Notes: generated by a model not told the origin, from the sequence alone. 64,000 bases of DNA from Microbacterium sp. SORGH_AS_0862 (GCF_030818795.1 NZ_JAUTAY010000001.1:2914001-2978000); one strand, 5' to 3'. Numbered from the stretch's first letter, positions 23,816 to 35,740 are shown. Program-made: numbers and translations.

Positions 23816-25323
23816 GCCTCGGCCTCCTGGGCGATGGCGGCGGCGGCCGGCGCGCCGTCGCGACGGAAGTGGGCGCCGACCGAGACGGCGCGCCGACGTG
23901 CCGCGGCGACGAGGTGCTCGGCGACGAGCAGGAGGTTCGCGTCCTCCTGCTCGGCCACGGTCCGGGCGACCGGCGCCGCGCGCCGCCACGCGGCGATGAC
24001 GGATGCGGCGTACGCCAGGCCCGCCTCGTCGCGCTCCAGGCCCGCGTGGTCCCAGAGCAGCTGCTGCAGGCCTGCCCGGCTGAACGCGGGGGCATCGCTC
24101 GCGGGTTCAGCCGGCGGCGCCGGCTCCGCAGCCGGGAACACGGCCGCTCTCGCGGGATCGGCGAGCAGGGCCGCGGCCGCGCGAGCGCCGAACACGGCGC
24201 CCTCCAGCAGCGAGTTGGACGCGAGGCGGTTCGCGCCGTGGACACCGGTGCGCGCCGTCTCGCCGACGGCGAAGAGTCCGGGGACGCTGGTGCGCCCGTC
24301 GAGATCGGTGAGGACCCCGCCCATCAGATAGTGGGCGGCCGGGGTGACCGGCACGGGTGTCGTCGACCAGTCGATCCCGCGTGCGCGCAGCGCACGGTCG
24401 ATCGTGGGGAAGCGGGCGGCGAGGGCTTCGGCGCCGCCCAGACCCGTCGCATCCAGCACGACGGGGATCCCGGGCTGGGCTGCGGACTGCCGGGCGATCG
24501 CGCGAGCGACCACGTCGCGGGGCGCGAGCTCGCCGTCGGGGTGCGCGTCGAACGCGAAGCGTCGGCCGGCCGCATCCCGGAGGACGGCGCCCTCGCCCCG
24601 GACGGCCTCCGAGACCAGGAACGGGTCCTCGCCGTCGAAGGCGGTCGGGTGGAACTGCACGAACTCCAGATCCGCGACGGCGGCGCCGGCACGGATCGCG
24701 GCGCCGATGCCGTCGCCGGTCGCGACCGAGGGGTTGGTGGTGTGGGCGTAGAGCTGGCCCGCGCCGCCCGTGGCCAGCACGACGGCGTCCGCATCGATCC
24801 GCTCGCGTCGACCGGACGGGCCGATCACATCGACGCCCGAGACCCTCCCCGCCTCGACGACGAGATCGGCGAGGAACGTGTGCTCGCGCACGATCACGTC
24901 GCTGTCTGCGATCCGGGCGAGCAGGGCGGCTTCGATCGCCGCACCCGTCGCGTCGCCGCCCGCGTGCAGCACACGGGGCGCCGAGTGCGCGGCCTCGAGC
25001 CCCCGTCGCAACTCGCCGGCGCCGTCGCGGTCGAACGGTACGCCCGCCGCCAGCAGCGCGCGGATCGTCTCACCGCCGGCATCGACGAGCACCCGCACCG
25101 CGGCGGGGTCGTTCAGGCCCGCGCCGGCGGTCAGCGTGTCCTCGAAGTGGGCGTCGGGCGAGTCGCTCGCCGCGGTGACCGCGGCGATCCCGCCCTGCGC
25201 GTGCCCCGTGCTGCCCGCATCCGCCGCGGCCTTCGTGACGAGGACGACCTCGGCTCCGCCCTCGGCCGCTGCGAGCGCCGCCGTGAGCCCGGCGATGCCG
25301 CTGCCGACGACGACCGCTCTCAT
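23809..25323 (-). CDS. nadB: L-aspartate oxidase
   Basis: The 504-residue flavoprotein has a dinucleotide-binding GSGIAGLTAAL at the N-terminus, GSTGHAQGGIAAV, the VLATGGAGQLY loop and QFHPTAF. The catalytic region follows: RDVVARAIARQ, PAAHYLMGGVLTDLDGRTSVPGLFAVGE and GVHGANRLASNSLLEG. It oxidises L-aspartate to iminoaspartate for NadA. The C-terminal helical part is short and Ala-rich. The ATG overlaps the nadA stop (ATGA). Confidence 0.95.
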   Translation of the reverse strand: MRAVVVGSGIAGLTAALAAAEGGAEVVLVTKAAADAGSTGHAQGGIAAVTAASDSPDAHFEDTLTAGAGLNDPAAVRVLVDAGGETIRALLAAGVPFDRDGAGELRRGLEAAHSAPRVLHAGGDATGAAIEAALLARIADSDVIVREHTFLADLVVEAGRVSGVDVIGPSGRRERIDADAVVLATGGAGQLYAHTTNPSVATGDGIGAAIRAGAAVADLEFVQFHPTAFDGEDPFLVSEAVRGEGAVLRDAAGRRFAFDAHPDGELAPRDVVARAIARQSAAQPGIPVVLDATGLGGAEALAARFPTIDRALRARGIDWSTTPVPVTPAAHYLMGGVLTDLDGRTSVPGLFAVGETARTGVHGANRLASNSLLEGAVFGARAAAALLADPARAAVFPAAEPAPPAEPASDAPAFSRAGLQQLLWDHAGLERDEAGLAYAASVIAAWRRAAPVARTVAEQEDANLLLVAEHLVAAARRRAVSVGAHFRRDGAPAAAAIAQEAEAC

Positions 25324-26645
25324 GCCGCGCTGCCGGAGGGCTTGGCGGCCAGCATCCGCTCGAGGGCGACACGAGCCGGGTCGGCGACGGAGGCGGGCAC
25401 GCTGATGCGGTTGAGCGTCTCGCCCGCGACGAGGCCCTCCAGCACCCAGGCGAGGTAGCCGGGGTGGATGCGGTACATGGTCGAGCAGGGGCAGACGACC
25501 GGGTCGAGGCAGAAGATCTCGTGCTGCGGGTACTGCGCGGCGAGGCGCTGCACGAGGTTGATCTCGGTGCCGATCGCGAAGGTCGTGGGCTCGGTGGTCG
25601 CGGCGATCGCCTTGCGGATGTAGTCGGTGGAGCCCGCCTCGTCGGCGGCGTCGACGACGGCCATCGGGCACTCCGGGTGCACGATCACGCGGACGCCTGG
25701 GTGCTCGGCGCGCGCCTTGTCGATCTGGTCGACCGTGAAGCGGCGGTGCACCGAGCAGAAGCCGTGCCAGAGGATCACGCGGGCGTCGGCGAGCGTCTGC
25801 TCGTCGCTGCCCCCGAGGGGCTTCGTCGGGTTCCACATCGGCATCTGCTCGAGCGGCACGCCCATCGCCTTCGCGGTGTTGCGTCCGAGGTGCTGGTCCG
25901 GGAAGAACAGCACCCGACGGCCCCGGGCGAAGGCCCACTCGAGCACCGTGCGCGCGTTGGAGGAGGTGCAGACGATGCCGCCGTGGCGTCCGACGAAACC
26001 CTTGATGGCCGCGGACGAGTTCATGTAGGTCACCGGCACGACCGGGACGAGGCCGTCGGCGTCGGGGGCGTCCATGTCGCCGTAGAGCTCCTCCAGCTGC
26101 TCCCAGCACTCCTCGACCTGGTCGATGTCGGCCATGTCCGCCATCGAGCACCCGGCGGCGAGGTTGGGGAGGATGACGGCCTGCTCGGGCTGCGACAGGA
26201 GGTCGGCGGTCTCGGCCATGAAGTGCACGCCGCAGAAGACGATCGCCTCGGCGTTCGGATGCTCGAGCGCGGCGTTGGCGAGCTGGAACGAATCGCCCAC
26301 GTAATCGGCGTGACGCACGACCTCTTCGCGCTGGTAGAAGTGCCCGAGAACGACCACGCGGTCGCCGAGGGTCGCCTTCGCGCGGCGGATGCGGGCGTCG
26401 AGCTCGTCGTCGCTCGCATCGCGGTAGGCCGCGGGCAGCATGCCCTGACGCGGGGACCCGGTGGGGATCACATCGCCCATCGAGGCGCCGGGGCCGTATC
26501 CGGGGCGCGTGTCGAAGTCCCATGGGCCGGCCGCGAGGTCGGTGTTGCAGGTGGACCCCGACCCGGCGCCCGAGACGATCGCCTGGATCTCGTGATCGAC
26601 GGACGGATCGATGGGACGCGGCTGGATGGTCAGCGTCGTGCTCAT
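25320..26645 (-). CDS. nadA: Quinolinate synthase
   Basis: The 441-residue enzyme condenses iminoaspartate and DHAP to quinolinate on a 4Fe-4S cluster. Visible landmarks are VVLGHFYQREEVVRHADYVGDSFQLA, VFCGVHFMAETADLLS (first cluster Cys), LPNLAAGCSMADM, TYMNSSAAIKG, CTSSNA, FFPDQHLGRN, HPECP (second cluster Cys) and a C-terminal CLDPVVCPCSTMYRIHP (third). It has the roughly 80-residue N-terminal extension common in actinobacteria. It is coupled to both nrtR and nadB by ATGA overlaps. Confidence 0.95.
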   Translation of the reverse strand: MSTTLTIQPRPIDPSVDHEIQAIVSGAGSGSTCNTDLAAGPWDFDTRPGYGPGASMGDVIPTGSPRQGMLPAAYRDASDDELDARIRRAKATLGDRVVVLGHFYQREEVVRHADYVGDSFQLANAALEHPNAEAIVFCGVHFMAETADLLSQPEQAVILPNLAAGCSMADMADIDQVEECWEQLEELYGDMDAPDADGLVPVVPVTYMNSSAAIKGFVGRHGGIVCTSSNARTVLEWAFARGRRVLFFPDQHLGRNTAKAMGVPLEQMPMWNPTKPLGGSDEQTLADARVILWHGFCSVHRRFTVDQIDKARAEHPGVRVIVHPECPMAVVDAADEAGSTDYIRKAIAATTEPTTFAIGTEINLVQRLAAQYPQHEIFCLDPVVCPCSTMYRIHPGYLAWVLEGLVAGETLNRISVPASVADPARVALERMLAAKPSGSAA

Positions 26646-27400
26646 GTCGTGCTCGATTCGTGACTTCGCGGGCGGCCGAGCGGGCCACGATCGGCCAGCT
26701 CGACGTCCTGGTTGTAGCGGTACAGCCGTGCCGGCCGGTGACTCCCGGTGCGGAACGACTCGGTGGGGATCAGGGTGTTGCTGTTCTCGACCTGCCGGCG
26801 GAAGTTCGCGGGGTCGAGCTTGCGGTCCAGGATCGCCTCGTTGACCTCGCGCAGATCCGCGAGGGTGAAGGCGTCCGGGAGCAGGCCGTGTGCGATGCGG
26901 CTGTAGCCGACCTTGTTGCGCAGCCGCCACAGGGCGTAGTCGACGATCGCGTTGTGGTCGAACGCGAGGCCCGGGAGATCGGTCACCGTGAACCAGTCGA
27001 CGTTCTCGGGCGCGTCTCCCGCGGCCTCGTGCGCGGCGCTCTGCGCATCGACCTCGTCGGAGCGCAGCAGCGCCCAGTAGACGATCGAGACGACGCGACT
27101 GGGGGAGCGCCCGATGTCGCCGAACGCGTAGAGCTGCTCGAGGTAGCTCGCGCTGAGACCAGTCGTCTCGGCGAGGGTGCGAGAAGCCGCGTCATCGAGG
27201 TTCTCCGAGGCGTCCAGCCAGCCGCCGGGCAGGGCCCACAGGCCCTCGTGCGGATCGCGGGTGCGTTTGACGAGGGGGAGGACGAGCCGCGGCTCCTCGT
27301 CTCCGTCGCGCCGCAGGCTGAAGATCACGGTGGAGACCGCCACGCGCGTCTCGGTGGACTCGGCGTCGGCGATGTCGGGAGAGGGGCTAGTTCGTGTCAT
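26642..27400 (-). CDS. nrtR: NrtR-type NUDIX/winged-helix regulator of NAD synthesis
   Basis: The 252-residue protein has a NUDIX domain (VSTVIFSLR, then the box ALPGGWLDASENLDDAASRTLAETTGL) in which the catalytic REx2EE signature is degraded. It thus probably binds rather than cleaves ADP-ribose-type ligands. A C-terminal winged helix (LPDAFTLADLREVNEAILDRKLDPANFRRQV) follows. This is the NrtR architecture, which represses NAD biosynthesis and is released by ADP-ribose. It leads the nadABC operon, and a perfect dyad overlaps its promoter. The ATG was chosen because AAGG lies 6 bases upstream. Confidence 0.88.
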   Translation of the reverse strand: MTRTSPSPDIADAESTETRVAVSTVIFSLRRDGDEEPRLVLPLVKRTRDPHEGLWALPGGWLDASENLDDAASRTLAETTGLSASYLEQLYAFGDIGRSPSRVVSIVYWALLRSDEVDAQSAAHEAAGDAPENVDWFTVTDLPGLAFDHNAIVDYALWRLRNKVGYSRIAHGLLPDAFTLADLREVNEAILDRKLDPANFRRQVENSNTLIPTESFRTGSHRPARLYRYNQDVELADRGPLGRPRSHESSTT

Positions 27401-27413
27401 GGTGACCTTAACT

Positions 27414-27437
27414 CGCGATGATCTTAATGTCATCGCG
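27414..27437. promoter_or_regulatory. Putative NrtR operator overlapping the nrtR-nadABC promoter
   Basis: cgcgatga (27414-27421) and tcatcgcg (27430-27437) are perfect 8-bp arms around an 8-bp AT-rich spacer. On the minus strand a TAAGAT -10 (27421-27426) lies inside this dyad, 20 bases before the nrtR ATG, so an occupant would block the promoter. Identification as the NrtR site is inferred from the neighbouring regulator. Confidence 0.65.
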
Positions 27438-27498
27438 ACCAGAAGCAAAATCCGTCGCCGTTCGCGGCGGCTCGCGGCACCCTGTCAGCGCGGCCGCC

Positions 27499-27504
27499 TA
27501 CGCT
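27499..27504 (+). promoter_or_regulatory. -10 box (TACGCT), leaderless-type
   Basis: TACGCT ends 6 bases before the ATG of the MarP-like protease gene; no Shine-Dalgarno is present. Confidence 0.5.
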
Positions 27505-27510
27505 GACCGC

Positions 27511-28695
27511 ATGCCGCCGATCGTGATCGACATCCTGCTGGTCGTCGTGCTGATGCTCGTGTTGATCCAGGGTTGGCGACGGGGGCTCCTGGCGAGCGTC
27601 GGGACGATCGCCGGACTCGTGCTCGGAGCGGCCGCCGCGTGGTGGCTCGTGCCTGTCGTGTCCCGCTGGGTTCCCGACGCCGCCTGGCGCGGTTGGGCGG
27701 CGCTGGGCGTCGCAGTAGGGCTGCTCGTGCTCGGCGCATCGCTCGGCGGAGCCCTCGGCCGGGCGCTGCGGCGTGGAGCGACCCGCATCCGTCTGCGTGG
27801 GATCGATCGGGTCCTCGGAGCCGGGGCGATGACGGTCGTCGCAGCCCTCGTGCTCTCACTCGTCGGACAGAGCGTCGCAGCCCTCGGCATCCCGTTCGTG
27901 TCTTCGGCGGTCGCGTCGTCGGGGGTGCTGCGCACGATCGACACGCTCACGCCGCGCCCCGTCGACGAGGCGTTGGCGCAGGTTCGATCGAGCGTCCTCG
28001 ACGACGGGCTTCCGCAGTTGGGCGCGTTGTTCGGAGAGCTGACCGCCCCCGCCGAGGTGGCGCCGCCCGTCGACCTCGACGACCCCGCCCTGAGCACGGC
28101 TGCCCAGTCCGTGGCGCGCATCTCCGGAACGGCGTACTCCTGCGGACGCAACCTCACCGGAAGCGGCTTCGTCGTGGCGCCCGACCGCGTGGTCACCAAC
28201 GCCCACGTGATCGCCGGCGTCGAACGTCCGATGGTGGAGCTGCCGGGGCGCGCGGCGCGCGAGGGTCGCGTCGTGTACGTCGACGCCACAGCGGACCTCG
28301 CCCTCATCGCGGTGGACGACCTGGAGGCGACGGCATTGCCGATGGGCGCCGATCTCGGCCCGGGCGCCGCGGGCGTGGTGCAGGGATACCCGTACGGCGG
28401 CCCGTTCACGATGGGCAGCGCCACGGTGCAGACCGTCGGGGTGGTCTCGGTGCCCGACATCTACGACCAGGGACGCGATCAGCGGGAGGTCTACGCGCTG
28501 GCGGCGACGGTCCGCCCGGGCAACTCCGGCGGGCCGCTGCTCAACGCCGCCGGGGAGGCCGTGGGCATCGTGTTCGCGCGCGCCGACGACGGCTCCGAGG
28601 TCGGCTACGCGTCGACGGCGAACGAGCTCGCCCCGGTCGTGCAGGCCGCGCCCACACTGACGGATGCGGTCGGCTCCGGCGCCTGCGTGCCCTGA
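27511..28695 (+). CDS. MarP-like membrane serine protease (CvpA-type helices plus trypsin-like domain)
   Basis: The 394-residue protein has four hydrophobic helices in residues 1-130 (CvpA/colicin V production-like). An extracytoplasmic linker and a trypsin-fold protease follow, with an intact triad: His232 (TNAHVI), Asp262 (TADLALI) and Ser339 (RPGNSGGPL). Cys211 and the penultimate-region Cys392 (GACVP) match the disulfide seen in mycobacterial MarP (Rv3671c), which supports acid and oxidative-stress survival. The periplasmic face location and stress role are inferred from that family. It is a single gene with a leaderless-type promoter, divergent from nrtR. Confidence 0.88.
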   Translation: MPPIVIDILLVVVLMLVLIQGWRRGLLASVGTIAGLVLGAAAAWWLVPVVSRWVPDAAWRGWAALGVAVGLLVLGASLGGALGRALRRGATRIRLRGIDRVLGAGAMTVVAALVLSLVGQSVAALGIPFVSSAVASSGVLRTIDTLTPRPVDEALAQVRSSVLDDGLPQLGALFGELTAPAEVAPPVDLDDPALSTAAQSVARISGTAYSCGRNLTGSGFVVAPDRVVTNAHVIAGVERPMVELPGRAAREGRVVYVDATADLALIAVDDLEATALPMGADLGPGAAGVVQGYPYGGPFTMGSATVQTVGVVSVPDIYDQGRDQREVYALAATVRPGNSGGPLLNAAGEAVGIVFARADDGSEVGYASTANELAPVVQAAPTLTDAVGSGACVP

Positions 28696-28756
28696 TCGCC
28701 CGCGCGGGCACAGCGGGCTATGCTGGCCCGACAACGTGAATATCGGCCCCACGACC

Positions 28757-28941
28757 GGTGCGGGAGAGCCTCGGAGATCTTGTCCGAGCACCGAAGGAGC
28801 AAGCCTCCCCGCCAATCTCTCAGGTACGCGTACCGCCCCGGTCGGGCGACTCTGAAAAGCGATCCTCGCGGATCCGCCGACGGTGAAAGATCGCGCTCAG
28901 CGCGTTCGAAACTCTCAGGCCCATGACAGAGGGGGAGTTCT
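28757..28941 (+). promoter_or_regulatory. Tandem glycine riboswitch upstream of gcvTHP
   Basis: Two glycine aptamers follow each other in the 283-bp leader. Aptamer 1 has cgggagagcc, gcaccgaaggagcaa and ccccgccaatctctcaggtac (28761-28835). Aptamer 2 has gactctgaaaagcgatc, gacggtgaaaga and aaactctcaggcccatgacagagggggag (about 28848-28937). The short linker and paired layout are those of cooperative glycine ON switches that permit expression of the glycine cleavage system when glycine is high. No strong terminator hairpin with a U-tract follows, so control of translation or a GC-rich terminator is possible. The gcvT ATG is 38 bases after the last aptamer. Confidence 0.92.
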
Positions 28942-28978
28942 CAGGCCCTCGCCTACCCGCATCCACCCGGGAGAACTC

Positions 28979-30175
28979 ATGACCGATCCACGCTCCACCC
29001 CCCTCCGAGACCGCCACGAGGCGGCCGGAGCCGCCTTCACCGACTTTGGCGGATGGCTCATGCCCGTCCGCTACGGGTCCGACCTCGCTGAGCACCGAGC
29101 CGTGCGCGAGGCCGCGGGCCTCTTCGACATCTCGCACATGGCGGAGTTCCTCGTGACGGGTGCGCACGCGGCGGCCTTCCTCGACTACGCGCTCGCCGCA
29201 CGGCACTCGACCATGCGGCTCGGAAAGGCGAAGTACTCGCTCGTGCTCGCCGCGGACGGCGGCATCGTCGACGACGTCATCGTCTATCGTCTCGCCGACG
29301 ACCGGTTCATCGTGATCGCCAACGCCGGCAACCACGACGCGGTGGCCGAGGCGCTCGCCGACGCGCGCGCATCCTTCACGCCGCCCGCTCCCACGGTGGG
29401 CGCCGACGGCTCGTTCGGATTCATCGCGGGTGTTCACGTCACCGTCGAGGATGCGTCGGAGGCCTCTGCGCTGCTGGCCCTCCAGGGGCCGGCAGCGATC
29501 GCTGTTCTCGAGGCGCTGCCGGGGCTGGAGCTCGCCGAGCCGGCTCGGCGCCTGGGCGATCCGCCGACGCCGTGGAGCTTCGACGACCTCGGGTACTACT
29601 GCGTGCGCGCCGCGGGGTTCGGCGGGGAGTCGCTGTTGATTCTGCGCACCGGCTACACGGGAGAGGACGGCGTCGAGCTGCTCGTCCGCGCGAGCGCGGC
29701 GGGAGAGCTGTGGGACGCCCTCCTGGAAGCGGGTGAGCCCTTCGGTCTCATTCCCGCGGGCCTGGCCGCGCGCGACACCCTGCGCCTCGAAGCGGCGATG
29801 CCGCTCTACGGGCACGAGCTGAACCGTGACGTGCGGCCCGCGCAGGCGGGACTCGGGCGCGTGGTCGCCGCCGACAAGGACGACTTCATCGGCAAGGGGG
29901 CGACCGAGCCCGCATCCGACGCACGCGTCCTGGTCGCCCTCGTCTCGGAGGGGAAGCGCGCAGGGCGCGCGGGCTATCCCGTGCTCGACGCCGAGGGAAG
30001 CGTGGTCGGCGAGATCACGAGCGGTGCGCTCAGTCCCACCCTCGGACACCCGATCGCGCTCGCCTACGTCGACGGCGACCGAAGCCCGATCGGCACAGAC
30101 CTGTTCATCGATGTACGCGGCACGCGAATCCCCGCGACCGTGACCGAACCGCCCTTCTACCGGAGGAAGAAATGA
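28979..30175 (+). CDS. gcvT: Glycine cleavage system aminomethyltransferase (T protein)
   Basis: The 398-residue protein has [59 protein letters not shown] and [17 protein letters not shown]. These are the tetrahydrofolate-binding and aminomethyl-handling landmarks of GcvT. It moves the methylene group from H-protein lipoate to THF and releases ammonia. CGGGAGAA precedes the ATG. The stop overlaps gcvH (ATGA). Expression is governed by the glycine riboswitch upstream. Confidence 0.95.
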   Translation: MTDPRSTPLRDRHEAAGAAFTDFGGWLMPVRYGSDLAEHRAVREAAGLFDISHMAEFLVTGAHAAAFLDYALAARHSTMRLGKAKYSLVLAADGGIVDDVIVYRLADDRFIVIANAGNHDAVAEALADARASFTPPAPTVGADGSFGFIAGVHVTVEDASEASALLALQGPAAIAVLEALPGLELAEPARRLGDPPTPWSFDDLGYYCVRAAGFGGESLLILRTGYTGEDGVELLVRASAAGELWDALLEAGEPFGLIPAGLAARDTLRLEAAMPLYGHELNRDVRPAQAGLGRVVAADKDDFIGKGATEPASDARVLVALVSEGKRAGRAGYPVLDAEGSVVGEITSGALSPTLGHPIALAYVDGDRSPIGTDLFIDVRGTRIPATVTEPPFYRRKK

Positions 30176-30548
30176 CCGTCGATCCCACCACGCTGTCCTA
30201 CACCGCAGAGCACGAGTGGGTGCTGATCGACGGCGGCGTCGCCACCTTCGGCATCACCGACTACGCCGCCGAACAGCTCGGCGACGTCGTGTTCGTCGAC
30301 CTCCCCGCGATCGACGCCCCGGTCGTCGCCGGTCAGGTCTGCGGCGAGATCGAGTCGACGAAGTCGGTGGGCGAGCTCTACGCCCCGCTCAGCGGACGCG
30401 TCATCCAGGTCAACGGCGAGGTCGACTCCGACCCTTCGCTCGTCAACGCCGACCCCTACGGCGCGTGGCTCGTGCGCATCGAGCTCGACGGCGAGAGCGC
30501 GCCCCTGCTCGATCGCGCCGGGTACGAGGCGCTCATCGAGGGCGCCGC

Positions 30549-30552
<4 letters not shown>
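30172..30552 (+). CDS. gcvH: Glycine cleavage system H protein
   Basis: The 126-residue lipoyl carrier has the family order [27 protein letters not shown] and [18 protein letters not shown], with Lys64 as the lipoylation site. It then has [14 protein letters not shown]. It shuttles the aminomethyl group and electrons between P, T and L proteins. It is coupled to gcvT and gcvP by 4-base overlaps, with CGGAGG upstream. No dihydrolipoamide dehydrogenase gene is in the window, so L protein must come from elsewhere. Confidence 0.96.
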
Positions 30553-33419
<2,867 letters not shown>

Positions 33420-33435
33420 AACGCCGCCCCACTTC

Positions 33436-33508
33436 CCGCGAGACTGCATCTCCCGCACGAGATCACGGTAATCACCCGTGATCTCGTCACGGTGGTGCAG
33501 TCTCGCGG
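33436..33508. repeat. Dyad repeat element, copy 1 (73 bp)
   Basis: Outer arms ccgcgagactgca (33436-33448) and tgcagtctcgcgg (33496-33508) are perfect complements. Inner arms acgagatcacg (33457-33467) and cgtgatctcgt (33477-33487) are also perfect, around a 9-base loop. It lies between the convergent ends of gcvP and the AbiEi-like gene. A near-identical copy is at 34668-34742. No U-tract follows, but it could act as a bidirectional terminator. Confidence 0.75.
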
Positions 33509-33556
33509 AGGGGTGGGCAGGGCATGGAGGGGCACAGCGGCGAGGGGGCGTGGCGC

Positions 33557-34525
33557 TCAGCGCAGGGTGCGGGCGAGGGCATGGAGGGCGAGCGCGTCGG
33601 GTGTGCGCTCGCGGCGGACGCCGGCCGCATCCAGGATCGCACCGAGACGTTCAGGCTCGCGGACATCGGCCCATCCCCACCGCGCGAAGCCGTGCACGCG
33701 ACGACGGATGCGGTCCTCCCGCCGCTTCTCGTCCTGCAGCGCGCGCACCGGGTCGCCGAAGCGTCCGTCGTACTTGAGGAGGCCATCGGCTTCTCCGACG
33801 GCTCCGATGTCCGGCCAGGCGAAGTCGGCGCGGTCGGCGACGCCACCACCACCGTGCACCAGCCACTGCAGTTCGGGTGCCGCGAAGCCCAGCCACTCGA
33901 TGGCTGCCCGGCTCAGCGACTCGAGCGTCGTCTCGGCGCGCGGATCCGCGCGATGCAGCGCCCATCGAGCGAGCCGACGGCCACGGCTGGAGGATGCGAG
34001 CTCGTTGTGAGCCACGAGGACCTCGGGCGTCAGGTCCGGATGCGCGCGCAGCGTGGCATCGGCGACGTTGAGGGCGAGCGCGGGATTGCGAACCCGTGCC
34101 AACGCGACGACGGTCTCGATGGGACCCGTCGTGAGGATGCCGCCCTCGTCCGTGATCTCGACGCCGCCCCGGCGTGTGTGGATGCGGACCCGCTCCGCTT
34201 GCCGTGATGTACCGTCCGCGGGACGGAGGATGTGCACGTCGGCCCCCTCACCGACGAGCGGGAGACCGCGCAGCGCCGCCGCCGACTCGAGTGCGAAGAC
34301 CGCATCCGGCATCTGGAGGGCCACGGCGTGCACGCGGGCCAGATAGCGATCCCAGGGAGCGAGCGCGCTCCACGCGAGTGCCGGGGCGTACACGCCGCGG
34401 TGCACGCGCACGATGTCGCCGCGGCGGAGCGCGAGGTCGGGGCGATGCATGTCGTGCGCGCGCAGCAACGGCGCGGGAGAGGGGAGCAGCTGGGCGCCGG
34501 TGCGCAGGGGAATGGGTTGGGTCAT
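33557..34525 (-). CDS. AbiEi/DUF559-like protein of unknown function
   Basis: The 322-residue protein begins with a short winged-helix-like region (LLRAHDMHRPDLALRRGDIVRVHRGVYAP) as in AbiEi antitoxin relatives. A middle section follows (ALESAAALRGLPLV, VRIHTRRGGVEITDEGGILTTGPIETVVALAR). The C-terminal half resembles the DUF559 Vsr/MutH-like endonuclease fold: a PDIGAVGEADGLLKYDG segment with the D...ExD...K-type layout, then RREDRIRRRVHGFARWGWAD. No toxin partner (AbiEii) is beside it. Such solitary genes are common in actinobacteria. GGTGGGG precedes the chosen ATG. Dyad elements flank it on both sides. Confidence 0.65.
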   Translation of the reverse strand: MTQPIPLRTGAQLLPSPAPLLRAHDMHRPDLALRRGDIVRVHRGVYAPALAWSALAPWDRYLARVHAVALQMPDAVFALESAAALRGLPLVGEGADVHILRPADGTSRQAERVRIHTRRGGVEITDEGGILTTGPIETVVALARVRNPALALNVADATLRAHPDLTPEVLVAHNELASSSRGRRLARWALHRADPRAETTLESLSRAAIEWLGFAAPELQWLVHGGGGVADRADFAWPDIGAVGEADGLLKYDGRFGDPVRALQDEKRREDRIRRRVHGFARWGWADVREPERLGAILDAAGVRRERTPDALALHALARTLR

Positions 34526-34667
34526 CGCCCCACCGTGCGCGCGTCGGTGGTCACCGTGCGCGCCGGGTCCCGCATCCGTGGGCGACACCCCGGCCCCGAG
34601 CGGTTGTGCAGGCCCGGTCCCGGTGCAGCCGCCCGCGCCTGCAGCGGCGCCCCCATCGCCCGCTGAT

Positions 34668-34742
34668 CCCGCGAGACTGCATTCTCAGCACGAGATCACT
34701 GTCATTACCCGTGATCTCGTGCTCGAAATGCAGTCTCGCGGG
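34668..34742. repeat. Dyad repeat element, copy 2 (75 bp)
   Basis: Outer arms cccgcgagactgcatt (34668-34683) and aatgcagtctcgcggg are perfect 16-bp complements. Inner arms agcacgagatcac and gtgatctcgtgct are perfect 13-bp complements. The sequence matches copy 1 closely apart from loop and junction bases. It lies 36 bp after the stop of the CPBP gene, as copy 1 lies 48 bp after the stop of the AbiEi-like gene. Confidence 0.75.
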
Positions 34743-34778
34743 AAGGGGAGGGAGAGCGGGCAGGGGAGGATGCGGCGG

Positions 34779-35609
34779 TTAGAAGATCCCGGGCCAGAGG
34801 GACGCGACGAGGGGGTAGCCGACGAAGGCGAACACATCGATGAGCGTGTGCGCGATGACGAGGGGCATCACCCGGCCCCAGCGCCGGTAGCACCAGCCGA
34901 ACACGACGCCCATCGCGAAGTTGCCGACCACCGAACCCACGCCCTGATAGGCGTGGTACGCGCCGCGCAGTGCCGCTGTCGCGAGGATGATCGACCACCA
35001 GCCCCAGCCGAGGCGGCGAAGGCGATCGAAGAGGTAGCCGAGGAAGATGACCTCCTCGGTGAGGCCTGCGCGCGCGGCGGAGAGCAACAGCAGCGGAACG
35101 GTGTACCAGGCCGCATCCAGGGGGGAGGCGACGACGCCGACGGTGATGCCCGCGAGGCGCCCGGCCACGTAGAGGGCGATCCCGGGGATGCCGATGATCG
35201 CGATCAACGCGACGCCGAGTCCGAGATCACCGCCGAAGCGGCGGAAGTCGAGCCCGATCCGTCGCAGCGCGTTGGCGCCCGGCTCCCAGAGCAGGTAGAC
35301 GACGAGCGCGACCAGCGCGAGCGAGAAGAAGATGTCGAGCAGCTGGTACAGCGCGTCCCAGAGCGCCTCGGTGTCGCGCGCCGGGTTGAGCTGGGTCTGC
35401 TGCGAAGAGATCGCCTGGTTCTCCTGCAGAGAGCGCTGCAGGGTGCGGATGAAGGAGAGCACCGAGTACAGCCCGGACTTGCCGACGGTCACGGCCAGCA
35501 CGAGCCAGATCTCCCACCGCACGCGTGAACGGGTGAACCCCGTCGCGCGCGGCGGATCGAAGGCCCTCACGGTGCGCCAGAACGGTTCGCGCGCGGGCAG
35601 GGTCGTCAT
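34779..35609 (-). CDS. CPBP family intramembrane metalloprotease
   Basis: The 276-residue membrane protein has about seven hydrophobic segments. It carries the CPBP/ABI motifs: GLTEEVIFLGYLFDRL (the EE pair; the usual EExxFR has Ile-Phe-Leu here), RGAYHAYQG (His) and LVIAHTLIDVFAF (His). Family members (Rce1-like) cleave inside the membrane or process peptides, and some give bacteriocin self-immunity; its target is unknown. The ATG lies 6 bases after a minus-strand CATGCT box, so it may be leaderless. Divergent from the peptide-transport cluster. Confidence 0.82.
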   Translation of the reverse strand: MTTLPAREPFWRTVRAFDPPRATGFTRSRVRWEIWLVLAVTVGKSGLYSVLSFIRTLQRSLQENQAISSQQTQLNPARDTEALWDALYQLLDIFFSLALVALVVYLLWEPGANALRRIGLDFRRFGGDLGLGVALIAIIGIPGIALYVAGRLAGITVGVVASPLDAAWYTVPLLLLSAARAGLTEEVIFLGYLFDRLRRLGWGWWSIILATAALRGAYHAYQGVGSVVGNFAMGVVFGWCYRRWGRVMPLVIAHTLIDVFAFVGYPLVASLWPGIF

Positions 35610-35740
35610 CCGCTCAGCATGGCATAGCGGATGCGGGCCGGTCCCGCTTTCGAAAGCGCTCAGATTGCGCGCATAGGGTGTGTGCGGCTTACGCATACGA
35701 CCGCGTGCGGCATCACGGCCGCCGCGGAGAAGGAGGACGG

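Noticed and set aside
33557..34525. Complete AbiE-type toxin-antitoxin pair
   Set aside because: No nucleotidyltransferase toxin gene lies beside it; the downstream gene is gcvP and the upstream one a CPBP protease.
33436..34742. CRISPR array
   Set aside because: Only two copies over 1.3 kb with a gene between them; each is internally palindromic and there are no regular spacers or cas genes.
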